Source: Synergistaceae bacterium | GTDB taxonomy: Bacteria; Synergistota; Synergistia; Synergistales; Synergistaceae | Assembly: GCA_031290815.1 (NCBI GenBank) | Contig: JAISLO010000013.1 | Location: 1-6,346, forward strand | Direction of reading: 5' to 3' | DNA length: 6,346 nt | In this document: positions 1 to 6,346 of the stretch, piece after piece | Layout of the letters: every line of letters starts with the position of its first letter | How positions within the stretch are numbered: the first letter of the stretch is position 1 | Translations under genes and position numbers: made by a program | The notes under the pieces: model-generated | The model's input: only the letters and a program-made list of their open reading frames with translations | Told to the model about the DNA's origin: nothing | Database searches by the model: none

Positions 1-143
1 TAACGCTAGAAAGGGCTTATTCACTACAACTTTTAATCAATCTTGAAACTGCATAAATTGTTGCGTTGCAATGTTTTACACCCTTTATTTCCTTCATTAA
101 CTGCCAAAGTCAGGATATAAACCGTGTCCCGGTCAAGCTTTTT
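1..143. other. AT-rich intergenic stretch, no gene seen
   Basis: This stretch lies downstream of the der stop codon and runs to the window edge. It is clearly more AT-rich than the neighbouring coding DNA. I see no open frame with a ribosome binding site, no tRNA and no strong hairpin. A 4-bp ACCG/CGGT stem at 121-133 is too weak to call a terminator of der. The region may hold the far end of an intergenic gap or the promoter of a gene beyond the edge, but neither can be shown. Confidence 0.5.
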
Positions 144-1478
144 TTACGATCGCGCTCTGTTTTCGCGCTTATTTCTGAAAAATAGCCTTATCGGCACGCC
201 GGAGAAATCGGCCATCTTGCGCAAAATGTTCTCCATCCTGCGTTCGAACGGCTTGGTGACGAGTTTATCGTCATTCACAAAGAAGACGAAGGCCGGCGGA
301 ACACCGTCCGCCTGAGTGCAAAAGGATATCTTCAGATACCTTCCGCGGCCGTCGCCCGGCATTCGTTCAAAGATCAACACCTCCCTCACCAGTCTGTTCA
401 GCTCGGATGTGGATATCCTCCTCCGCCTGTTCTCGTCGACGGTCTCGATATGCTGGTTCAGCCTCGATATGCCGCGCCCGGTGAGCGCAGACGCGAACAG
501 AATCGGAGCGTGGGCGGCAAAGGGAAGTTCGTCGCGCAGCCTGTCCCGCATCTTATCCCCAACACGAGGTTCCTTCGCCACTAGATCCCATTTGTTGACG
601 AGTATCAAAAGCCCCTTGCCGCGCTCCAGCACCTGGCCGATCAACCTCTTGTCCTGCTCAGTCGCCAGTTCTCCCGAATCCAGCATCACGACGCCCACCC
701 TGCACCTGTCGATCGCCTGATATGTCCGCACGTTGGAAAAGTACTCGACGCTCGTGTCAACCCGAGATCTGCGCCGCAATCCGGCAGTGTCGAGGAAACG
801 GAACCTCGTCCCGTCTATTTCGACCACGGAATCCACGACATCCCTCGTCGTCCCGGGGGTCTCCGACACGAGAGCGCGGTCCTCCCCGGCGAGGGCATTG
901 AGAAGGCTGGACTTCCCAACGTTCGGGCGGCCCACTATGGCCACCGGTATCTCGTCCGTCCCCTCGAAATCCTCATCGCCGCGCAGCATCGACACCATCC
1001 CGTCGAGCAGTTCCCCCATGTTGAAATTGTGCTCCGCGCTGACAGGAAGCACCAGGTCAAAGCCGAGAGCCGACGCGTCGTACGCCGCATCCAGTTTTTC
1101 CGGGTTGTCCAGCTTGTTCACGGCGACAACGACCGGTTTGCCGCCCCTTCGAAGCATTCCGGCTATCTCCTCGTCCATGATCGTGAGCCCCTCGCGCCCG
1201 TCGAGCACCAACACAGCCCCGTCGCTCTCATCGAGTGCGTGTTTCACCTGCAGTTCCATCCTGGCCACGATATCCGGCGTCGCCCCCTCCGTCTCGCCCA
1301 TTATCCCGCCGGTGTCGACCATGTAAAAATTGCGCCCGTCCCATGACATCTCCCCGTACAGGCGGTCCCGCGTCACGCCCGGGAAGTCGTCGACAATGGA
1401 CTCACGGCGTCCAAGCAGCCTGTTGAATATCGACGACTTTCCGACGTTCGGCCTTCCTACGATCGCTATGATACCCAT
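144..1478 (-). CDS. der: Ribosome-assembly GTPase Der (EngA), complete
   Basis: Der is an essential tandem-domain GTPase that binds the 50S subunit and acts in its late maturation in the cytoplasm. The predicted protein has 444 residues, within the usual family size. The first G domain shows GRPNVGKSS (8-16), PGVTRD (33-38), DTGG (55-58) and NKLD (121-124). The second shows GRPNVGKSS (183-191), PGTTRD (208-213), DTAGLRRRSRV (230-240) and NKWD (295-298). The C-terminal KH-like domain (about 350-435) has the family pattern YLKISFCTQ, VFFVND and GVPIRLFF. The ATG at 1478 was chosen because it opens directly into the beta-strand before the first P-loop and has AGAGGTGG just upstream. An in-frame start at 1547 would add 23 residues with no family counterpart. 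All G-motifs are intact, so the gene should be functional. It diverges from glmS. Nothing follows it within the window and no clear terminator is visible. Confidence 0.98.
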   Translation of the reverse strand: MGIIAIVGRPNVGKSSIFNRLLGRRESIVDDFPGVTRDRLYGEMSWDGRNFYMVDTGGIMGETEGATPDIVARMELQVKHALDESDGAVLVLDGREGLTIMDEEIAGMLRRGGKPVVVAVNKLDNPEKLDAAYDASALGFDLVLPVSAEHNFNMGELLDGMVSMLRGDEDFEGTDEIPVAIVGRPNVGKSSLLNALAGEDRALVSETPGTTRDVVDSVVEIDGTRFRFLDTAGLRRRSRVDTSVEYFSNVRTYQAIDRCRVGVVMLDSGELATEQDKRLIGQVLERGKGLLILVNKWDLVAKEPRVGDKMRDRLRDELPFAAHAPILFASALTGRGISRLNQHIETVDENRRRRISTSELNRLVREVLIFERMPGDGRGRYLKISFCTQADGVPPAFVFFVNDDKLVTKPFERRMENILRKMADFSGVPIRLFFRNKRENRARS

Positions 1479-1483
1479 GTAAA

Positions 1484-1491
1484 CCACCTCT
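1484..1491 (-). promoter_or_regulatory. Ribosome binding site of der
   Basis: The minus strand reads AGAGGTGG, a good match to the anti-Shine-Dalgarno complement, ending five bases before the ATG at 1478. It decides the der start in favour of 1478 over the upstream in-frame start at 1547. Confidence 0.8.
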
Positions 1492-1538
1492 GCCGATACT
1501 ATAGCAGATAACGTGGTCAATTCGCCAATGGAAACGGT

Positions 1539-1556
1539 GATAATCATTTATTATAG
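1539..1556. promoter_or_regulatory. Possible divergent promoter elements for glmS and der
   Basis: In the gap between der and glmS, the plus strand has -10-like GATAAT (1539-1544) and TATTAT (1549-1554). The minus strand has a perfect TATAAT (1550-1555) overlapping the latter. Initiation here would give leaders of roughly 50-70 bases to either gene. No convincing -35 hexamer sits 16-18 bases upstream of any of these. A second minus-strand candidate, TATAGT at 1498-1503, would start transcription too close to the der ribosome binding site. The assignment is tentative. Confidence 0.3.
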
Positions 1557-1594
1557 AGAACATGGCCCCGAGGCGCGGGCATGCAAATCCTAGA

Positions 1595-1604
1595 AAGCGA
1601 GGCG
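1595..1604 (+). promoter_or_regulatory. Ribosome binding site of glmS
   Basis: AAGCGAGGCG contains a GAGG core at 1599-1602, ten bases before the ATG at 1613. It supports the start that places the catalytic cysteine at position 2, rather than the longer frame opening at 1562. Confidence 0.6.
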
Positions 1605-1612
1605 TTGGTCGT

Positions 1613-3451
1613 ATGTGCGGAATAATGGGGTACGTCGGAGGGGACAGGGCAAGCGGTATAATATTGAACGGACTGACTAAACAGGAGTACCGCGGGTATG
1701 ACTCCGCCGGCATCGCGCTCTGCTGCAAGGAGGGAATAAAGAGCGCGAAGATAGTCGGCAGGGTCTCAGGGCTCGTCAAGCTGGTCGAAAATATGCCTCA
1801 GGAGTGCTTGGAGGCGCGTTCGGGCATAGGGCACACGAGGTGGGCGACTCACGGCGGGGTCACCGTCACCAACGCTCACCCCCACGAGAGCGCCGACAAA
1901 ATGGTCACGCTCGTGCACAACGGCATAATCGAGAACTCAAAGGAGATAAAGGCCGACCTCAAGGCAAAGGGCATAGACTTCACCACCGAGACGGACACGG
2001 AGGCGGCCTGTCAGCTTCTGGCATATCTCTACGATGGCGACGCGCTCGCGGCCATGACCGGCCTCGTCCGATCGCTCACGGGGGCGTTCGCCCTGGTCAT
2101 CATGTTCAGGGACAGGCCCGATGAGATTTGGTGCGCGAGAAAGGGATCGCCGCTCGTGACCGCCAACTCCGGAGGAGCGAGCTATTGCGCGTCCGACCCG
2201 ACCGCGCTCCTCGAATTCACCCACGACCTGTTCTTCCTCGACGAGGAGGAGATGGCCGAACTGAAGCCGGAGGGCTGCAGATTCTTCGGTTTTGACGGGG
2301 CGCGCAAGGAGAAGGAGTCCATCTTCCTGAACTGGGACAGCATAATGGCGGACAAGGGACATTACGAGCACTTCATGCGCAAGGAGATAGAGGAGCAGCC
2401 TGACGTTCTGCGGCTCACGATAGACACCCATACCGTCCTGACCAGCGTCAGCATGGAGAGGACCCTGGACCTGCCCGACGGCCTCATGAGGCGCGTCGGC
2501 CACGTTCAGTTCGTCGCGTGCGGTACATCGCACTATGCGACTCTGGTGGCTCAGAACATAATGGAATCGCTCGACGACGAGGTGGACGTCAGAGCGGAGG
2601 TCGCATCCGAGTACAGGTATCGCAATGTCCGAGGCGGGGACGACACGCTCGCCGTATTCGTATCGCAAAGCGGCGAGACCGCCGATACCCTGGCCGCTGC
2701 GAGGCTCGCCCGCTCGAAGGGGACCCATTGCATAGCGATAACGAACGTCCGAGGCTCGACGATCGACAGGGAGGTCAAACACACCCTGCTGTCAATGGCC
2801 GGTCCAGAGATAGGCGTTGCCGCCACCAAGACATTCACGGGCCAGATAAGTCTGCTGGCCCTGCTGGTCATGCAGCTCCTGAAGGATCGCGGCTCGCTGT
2901 CGGCCAGCGACGAGGCTCGCATCATCGGCGGGATGAGGATGCTGCCCGCTCACGTGCATTCGATACTCGAACGGGAGGGAGAGATCAGGTCGCTCGCCGA
3001 GAAGTACTCCGCTTCTAAGGGTTTCTTCTTCATCGGTCGCAGGGAGTGCGTTCCGCTTACAATGGAGGCGGCTCTGAAGCTCAAGGAGATAGCCTACCTG
3101 CCGTCAGAGGCTTACGCCGCTGGCGAGATGAAACACGGGCCGATAGCCATGCTGGACGAAAATTTGACTGTGTTCGCCTTCGTTCCGGACAACGACCTCA
3201 GGGAGAAGACCCTCTCCAACGTGGAGGAGTGCCGCGCCCGCAACGCGCCCATAATACTGCTCGCCACCGAGGGCGACTCGAAAGCGAAAGATCACGCCAA
3301 CGACGTCCTTTATATCCCAAGGACGGAGCGTGAACTGTTTCCATTCGCAGGCGTTGCAGCGCTCCAGTTGTTTGCGTATCACGTGGCCAGAACCCTGAAG
3401 CGCGACATCGATATGCCAAGAAACCTCGCGAAGAGCGTGACGGTCGAGTGA
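1613..3451 (+). CDS. glmS: Glutamine--fructose-6-phosphate aminotransferase GlmS, complete
   Basis: GlmS converts fructose-6-phosphate and glutamine to glucosamine-6-phosphate and glutamate, the first step toward UDP-GlcNAc for peptidoglycan and lipopolysaccharide. The protein has 612 residues, close to the 609 of E. coli. The N-terminal glutaminase domain (2-about 220) begins with Cys2, the nucleophile exposed when Met is removed. It carries RGYDSAG (27-33), TRWATHG (75-81), HNGIIEN (102-108) and TETDTE (125-130). Two SIS sugar-isomerase domains follow. The first has CGTSHYA (313-319), SQSGETADT (361-369) and ATKTFTGQ (404-411). The second has EAALKLKE (485-492) and EMKHGP (505-510). Glu492, His508 and Lys607 match the catalytic E488, H504 and K603 of E. 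coli. The C-terminus MPRNLAKSVTVE is the family signature. The ATG at 1613 was chosen because Cys2 must be N-terminal. Hand counting gives about 22 ATA, 11 ATC and 1 ATT isoleucine codons. The gene diverges from der and converges on the kinase gene 59 bases downstream. Confidence 0.98.
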   Translation: MCGIMGYVGGDRASGIILNGLTKQEYRGYDSAGIALCCKEGIKSAKIVGRVSGLVKLVENMPQECLEARSGIGHTRWATHGGVTVTNAHPHESADKMVTLVHNGIIENSKEIKADLKAKGIDFTTETDTEAACQLLAYLYDGDALAAMTGLVRSLTGAFALVIMFRDRPDEIWCARKGSPLVTANSGGASYCASDPTALLEFTHDLFFLDEEEMAELKPEGCRFFGFDGARKEKESIFLNWDSIMADKGHYEHFMRKEIEEQPDVLRLTIDTHTVLTSVSMERTLDLPDGLMRRVGHVQFVACGTSHYATLVAQNIMESLDDEVDVRAEVASEYRYRNVRGGDDTLAVFVSQSGETADTLAAARLARSKGTHCIAITNVRGSTIDREVKHTLLSMAGPEIGVAATKTFTGQISLLALLVMQLLKDRGSLSASDEARIIGGMRMLPAHVHSILEREGEIRSLAEKYSASKGFFFIGRRECVPLTMEAALKLKEIAYLPSEAYAAGEMKHGPIAMLDENLTVFAFVPDNDLREKTLSNVEECRARNAPIILLATEGDSKAKDHANDVLYIPRTERELFPFAGVAALQLFAYHVARTLKRDIDMPRNLAKSVTVE

Positions 3452-3510
3452 CGTTGCGGCGCGTAGGATTATAACTTACATTTGGCAGGTATACGGGATG
3501 ATACGGTGAT

Positions 3511-5703
3511 TTAATCAGGCTTGTTCTTCACTTTAAGATCTTCTTTTATCCATGCCGCGACGAGCTTGTCCAGCTTCGCCAGGTCGATGGGTTTGGACAG
3601 ATAATCGCTGAAACCGTTCTCCAGGAACATCTCGCGCATTCCGGAAATGGCGTTTGCGGTCAGCGCTACGATGGGGATGGAGCTTCCCCCCTCCAGTCTT
3701 CGGATCTCGGAGGCGGCCTCCAAACCGTCCATACCGGGCATCATGTGATCCATGAAGACGAGGTCGTACTGATTTTGCTTCACGAGGGCAATGGCGATCT
3801 CCCCGGACTGGCACGTGTCGATATTCATCCCGTATGGCTGCAGCAGGCTCTCGATCACCGCCAGATTGACTTTGGAGTCGTCGACGGCGAGGACCCTCGC
3901 CTCCGGCGCTGTGAATCCGATGTTACGCTTCTCCGCGCCTGGCTTGGCGGCTTCGGTTGCCTTGGCCCTCTGTCCGAAGGGCCGTTTGTCAGCGACGCTC
4001 TGAGGGATGACGGCGGTAAACACGCTGCCCTTTCCGTATGTGCTGCGCACGGTGATCTCGCCGCCCATCATGCGGCACAGATTTTGGGAGATGGCGAGGC
4101 CAAGGCCGGTTCCCTCGATGCCATGGTTTTTTTGAGGATCGACCTGGTTGAAACTGCCGAAGAGCTTCCGCATGTCCTCCTGCCTGATCCCTATCCCGGT
4201 GTCGGCCACCTCGAAGGAGAGCAAGATCTTGCCGTCCTCCCTGGCCGTGCCGGAAACGGTCAATGTGACGGAACCCTCGTTGGTGTATTTGACGGCGTTG
4301 CCGAGGAGGTTCAGCAGGATCTGCCTCACGCGGACCATGTCGCCGCGCAGCTTGCTGGGCAAGCCGGCGTCGATGTTCGTGACAAACTCCAGCGGCTTTT
4401 CCTCGAGCTTGAATTTGATGATGTTCTCCACGTCGTGCATCAAGGAGCTGAACATATAATCGGTGTTCACGATGTCCATCTTTCCCGCTTCTATTTTCGA
4501 AAAGTCCAAGATGTCGTTGATGATGGAAAGCAGGCTGATTCCGGCCTGTTTTATGTTCAGCACGTCCCCTGAGGCGTCGGCGGGCAGATCGCGCTGGAGC
4601 AGAACTTCGGAAAGGCCTATTATGACGTTCATGGGCGTGCGTATCTCGTGACTCATCCTTGCAAGGAACGCGCTTTTGGCTCTGGAGGCTTCCACGGCCA
4701 GACGGGTCTGGTTCTGCAGTTCCTCCGTCCTCTGGCTGACCATCTCCCGCAGGTCAATTTCATTCTGACGGTGGCGGGCGATTTTTTTTCTGTGGCTGTA
4801 TATTTTCAGCACGATAAATATCAGCATGACGAGCAGGACAGCGGCGGCGGCGTATGCGACGCGCGCAATCCGCCACCTTTCGCCGCTGTCGCTCAGCAGT
4901 ATCCAGCGAGTCTGGATCTCGGTCTTTTCCGCCTGCGTAATCGAGGAGAATACCTTATCCAGAATGCGGCGCAGCTCCGGCCAGTCATCCCGGACTCCCA
5001 TGTGGAAGCCCTTGTTTATGTCCGAGTCAAATGTTATATAGTTCAGGTTTGACAGGCCGAGGTTTCGGATCAAGTACACAACGGTGGGCAGATAACCGAG
5101 CATGGCCTCTTCCCTGCCATCCGATACAGCCAGGACGGCTTTCTCCTCCGACTCGTACAGGCTGAGGCTAGCTTTGAGGACAGAGAAAGCGAAGTCGGCG
5201 TTGGATGTGTTCCCCTGCACGGCAATGGGCCGACCGCGAAAATCGTCGATGTTATTGACGGGGCTGTCCTCCCGTACCACAATAGCCAGCTTGTATTCAT
5301 AATAAAGCTGCGAGAGCAGGAAATTTCTTTCCCGTTCCGCAGTCCAGCCCAGGGTGGGAAGCAGATCCAACTCATGGGCCAGCACTCTTTCCTGTGCTTC
5401 GGCATAGGGAACCTCTTTGGCCGGCTCGAAGCGCAGTCCCGTCTTGGCGCTGATCAACGCCAGATAATCCGGAGCGATGCCTGCGTAATGTCCATTGATG
5501 TCCAAGAACTCGAACGGAGCGAATATCGGGTCGATGCCCACGCGGATGACTGGATGTTCCTGGATGAAATTCCTCTCGGCTTCAGTCAGATCCAGAACAG
5601 GACCCTGCGCAAATATTCCGGGCTGCGGAACGGCCAACAGAAACACTGCGGCGAGAAGACAATATAACAACCGAGTACGTTTCCATCCGATGCCGCATAA
5701 CAA
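3511..5703 (-). CDS. Hybrid sensor histidine kinase with periplasmic solute-binding domain and C-terminal receiver (BvgS-like)
   Basis: This is a membrane sensor kinase of about 730 residues. A signal-like N-terminus (positive residues 8-11, hydrophobic 12-25, possible cleavage after IFA at 30-32) leads to one family-3 solute-binding (Venus flytrap) domain, about 42-269, presumably extracytoplasmic. A transmembrane helix (282-299) and a charged, probably coiled linker (304-344) follow. The HisKA domain has SHEIRTPMN with His352 as phosphoacceptor. The ATPase domain has Asn469, DTGIGI (501-506) and GTGLGLAI (531-538). The receiver (602-719) has Asp608/Asp609, phosphoacceptor Asp652, Thr682 and Lys704. 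All catalytic residues are present. There is no HPt domain, so relay needs a separate protein. The ligand is unknown; this fold often binds amino acids. The start is TTG, chosen for the GAGGAGA upstream and the resulting signal peptide. A longer TTG start at 5766 (751 residues) lacks a ribosome site. No partner regulator is adjacent. Isoleucine codons are mostly ATC, unlike der and glmS. Confidence 0.93.
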   Translation of the reverse strand: MLCGIGWKRTRLLYCLLAAVFLLAVPQPGIFAQGPVLDLTEAERNFIQEHPVIRVGIDPIFAPFEFLDINGHYAGIAPDYLALISAKTGLRFEPAKEVPYAEAQERVLAHELDLLPTLGWTAERERNFLLSQLYYEYKLAIVVREDSPVNNIDDFRGRPIAVQGNTSNADFAFSVLKASLSLYESEEKAVLAVSDGREEAMLGYLPTVVYLIRNLGLSNLNYITFDSDINKGFHMGVRDDWPELRRILDKVFSSITQAEKTEIQTRWILLSDSGERWRIARVAYAAAAVLLVMLIFIVLKIYSHRKKIARHRQNEIDLREMVSQRTEELQNQTRLAVEASRAKSAFLARMSHEIRTPMNVIIGLSEVLLQRDLPADASGDVLNIKQAGISLLSIINDILDFSKIEAGKMDIVNTDYMFSSLMHDVENIIKFKLEEKPLEFVTNIDAGLPSKLRGDMVRVRQILLNLLGNAVKYTNEGSVTLTVSGTAREDGKILLSFEVADTGIGIRQEDMRKLFGSFNQVDPQKNHGIEGTGLGLAISQNLCRMMGGEITVRSTYGKGSVFTAVIPQSVADKRPFGQRAKATEAAKPGAEKRNIGFTAPEARVLAVDDSKVNLAVIESLLQPYGMNIDTCQSGEIAIALVKQNQYDLVFMDHMMPGMDGLEAASEIRRLEGGSSIPIVALTANAISGMREMFLENGFSDYLSKPIDLAKLDKLVAAWIKEDLKVKNKPD

Positions 5704-5713
5704 TACGCAATCA

Positions 5714-5721
5714 CTCTCCTC
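5714..5721 (-). promoter_or_regulatory. Ribosome binding site supporting the TTG start of the hybrid kinase
   Basis: The minus strand reads GAGGAGAG at 5721-5714. The core is followed about ten to twelve bases later by the in-frame TTG at 5703. The spacing is slightly long, but no other in-frame start codon nearby has a comparable site. Confidence 0.5.
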
Positions 5722-5792
5722 ATAGCCGCTGTCCGGTCCGCGCTTGTCATTAAAACTCGATTTCAAGCGAGCGTGGGCTGAAAATTCGATGA

Positions 5793-5822
5793 AACATAAA
5801 AATGTTCTTTAAAATTAAGCAA
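5793..5822 (-). promoter_or_regulatory. Possible promoter of the hybrid kinase
   Basis: On the minus strand TTGCTT (5822-5817) and TATGTT (5798-5793) are separated by 18 bases in an AT-rich stretch. Transcription would begin near 5786, giving a leader of about 80 bases to the TTG at 5703. Both hexamers are imperfect. The -10 overlaps a small inverted repeat AACAT-AAAA-ATGTT (5793-5806), which may be chance. Confidence 0.25.
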
Positions 5823-5936
5823 GAAGGTCCGTCCATACCCTCCGCTTCATTTTACTATAACGACACTCTTTGAGCAAATCCCATCAGTCCCAAGGCAAAG
5901 GTCGTAAAGGTTGCGAATGACCGCAGTTGAAAATGG

Positions 5937-5963
5937 AAAAAGCCGGTGTTTAAGCGGCTTTTT
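5937..5963 (-). terminator. Rho-independent terminator at the end of the ABC ATPase remnant
   Basis: AAAAAGCCG (5937-5945) and CGGCTTTTT (5955-5963) are perfect 9-bp complements around a 9-base loop. On the minus strand the hairpin ends in a T-run just after the ABC remnant's stop. The stop codon (5950-5952) lies in the loop, and the last sense codons (Lys-Ala-Ala) form the rising arm. By symmetry it also has a T-run on the plus strand, so it could stop transcription in both directions, although no plus-strand gene ends here. Confidence 0.85.
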
Positions 5964-6346
5964 GATTAACGTTCATCATCTTGAGTAATGTTTTGGCGGA
6001 CCCACATGGATCAGAACCATAGGTGCCGCGGATCAGCCCCGCTCGTCTTGCTCGGCCGCGGACTGCGACACCCAGGATCTCCCCCCCTCGGAGCCCCAGT
6101 TCGCCAGCGTCCTTCCCGCCCATTCGAAGCGCTTCACCGGACGCCCTCGCGGCGCGTCTGGGGTATTTGTTCGGGAACTCGCGACCCATCACCAGCCGGA
6201 CTATTTCGTCCCAGTCAGCCTCTTTCGCCTCGATGGCCGCGATCTTCCGGCCCTCCCGCAGTATGGCAACGCGGTCTCCGATCTTCAATATCTCCTCGAC
6301 GCGGTGCGATATGTATATGACTGACAATCCCAGGCGCTTCAAAAAA
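5950..6346 (-). pseudogene. Broken sugar-type ABC transporter ATPase (RbsA/MglA type), 3' part; 5' end outside window
   Basis: The frame is open to the window edge, so the true start lies beyond 6346. The visible part begins near the end of the first nucleotide-binding domain. It has SVIYISHRVEEI with the H-loop histidine, GDRVAILREGRKI and the inter-domain pattern VMGREFPNKYPRR, all typical of the double-domain ATPases that energise ribose, galactose or nucleoside import. The second domain starts with LRGGEILGVA but then degrades. The usual GLVGAGRTE phosphate loop reads VRGRARRAG at 6063-6037. After LIRGTYGSDP only some 18 residues remain before TAA, where about 190 would be expected. The strand before LRGGEILG also looks several residues short. 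The last 15 codons are AT-rich and run into the terminator hairpin. A loss-of-function relic is the best reading. Since the first ATPase domain is mostly out of view, residual expression cannot be excluded. No permease or binding-protein gene is visible. Confidence 0.82.

Noticed and set aside
43..72. TTGAAA and TGCAAT as a plus-strand promoter at the left edge
   Set aside because: The -10 is poor and the only downstream plus-strand frame is a shadow of der.
121..133. ACCG/CGGT hairpin after der
   Set aside because: A 4-bp stem without an adjacent T-run is too weak to be called a terminator.
1562..1612. Upstream ATG extension of glmS by 17 residues
   Set aside because: It would bury the catalytic cysteine, which must follow the initiator methionine. 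The start at 1613 has a ribosome site and matches the family.
1479..1612. A glmS ribozyme or riboswitch in the glmS leader
   Set aside because: The leader is short and I do not recognise the ribozyme core. A covariance-model search would settle it.
1402..1779. Minus-strand open frame across the der-glmS gap
   Set aside because: It overlaps both well-supported genes, has no ribosome site and no recognisable protein features.
1937..2782. Long minus-strand frame inside glmS (281 codons)
   Set aside because: It is a shadow of a GC-rich coding strand, low in complexity and fully covered by glmS.
3745..4572. Long plus-strand frame inside the kinase gene (275 codons)
   Set aside because: It lies antisense to intact HisKA, ATPase and receiver motifs and shows no domain of its own.
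5892..5913. Closely spaced AAGG repeats upstream of the kinase
   Set aside because: The units are only four to five bases long and irregularly spaced, so chance explains them.

Overview
This is a bacterial chromosomal window with GC-rich coding regions and AT-rich gaps. It holds three complete genes and one broken, window-truncated gene. Lineage cannot be fixed from sequence alone. High GC, frequent ATA isoleucine codons in the housekeeping genes and a BvgS-like hybrid kinase would fit an anaerobic group such as Synergistota, but this is a weak inference.

Layout: 1-143 is AT-rich with no supported gene. 144-1478 (minus) is der, the double GTPase of ribosome assembly. A 134-base divergent gap (1479-1612) carries start signals for der and for glmS. 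1613-3451 (plus) is glmS, which makes glucosamine-6-phosphate for peptidoglycan and LPS. glmS converges on 3511-5703 (minus), a membrane hybrid histidine kinase with an extracytoplasmic solute-binding sensor domain and a C-terminal receiver. Its upstream gap (5704-5936) contains a possible promoter and nothing else recognisable. 5950-6346 (minus) is the 3' part of a sugar-type ABC transporter ATPase (RbsA/MglA type). It is broken: the second Walker A is degraded and most of the second ATPase domain is missing. It ends inside a strong hairpin terminator (5937-5963).

der and glmS are independent core functions that share only a divergent control region. The kinase has no response regulator or HPt gene beside it here, so its partners lie elsewhere. 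By hand count, its isoleucine codon use differs from that of der, glmS and the ABC remnant, which raises the possibility that it arrived separately.

I found no clearly undescribed system. The most informative oddities are the decaying ABC ATPase with its apparently retained 3' end, the kinase's TTG start and codon use, and homopolymer runs in the kinase gene.
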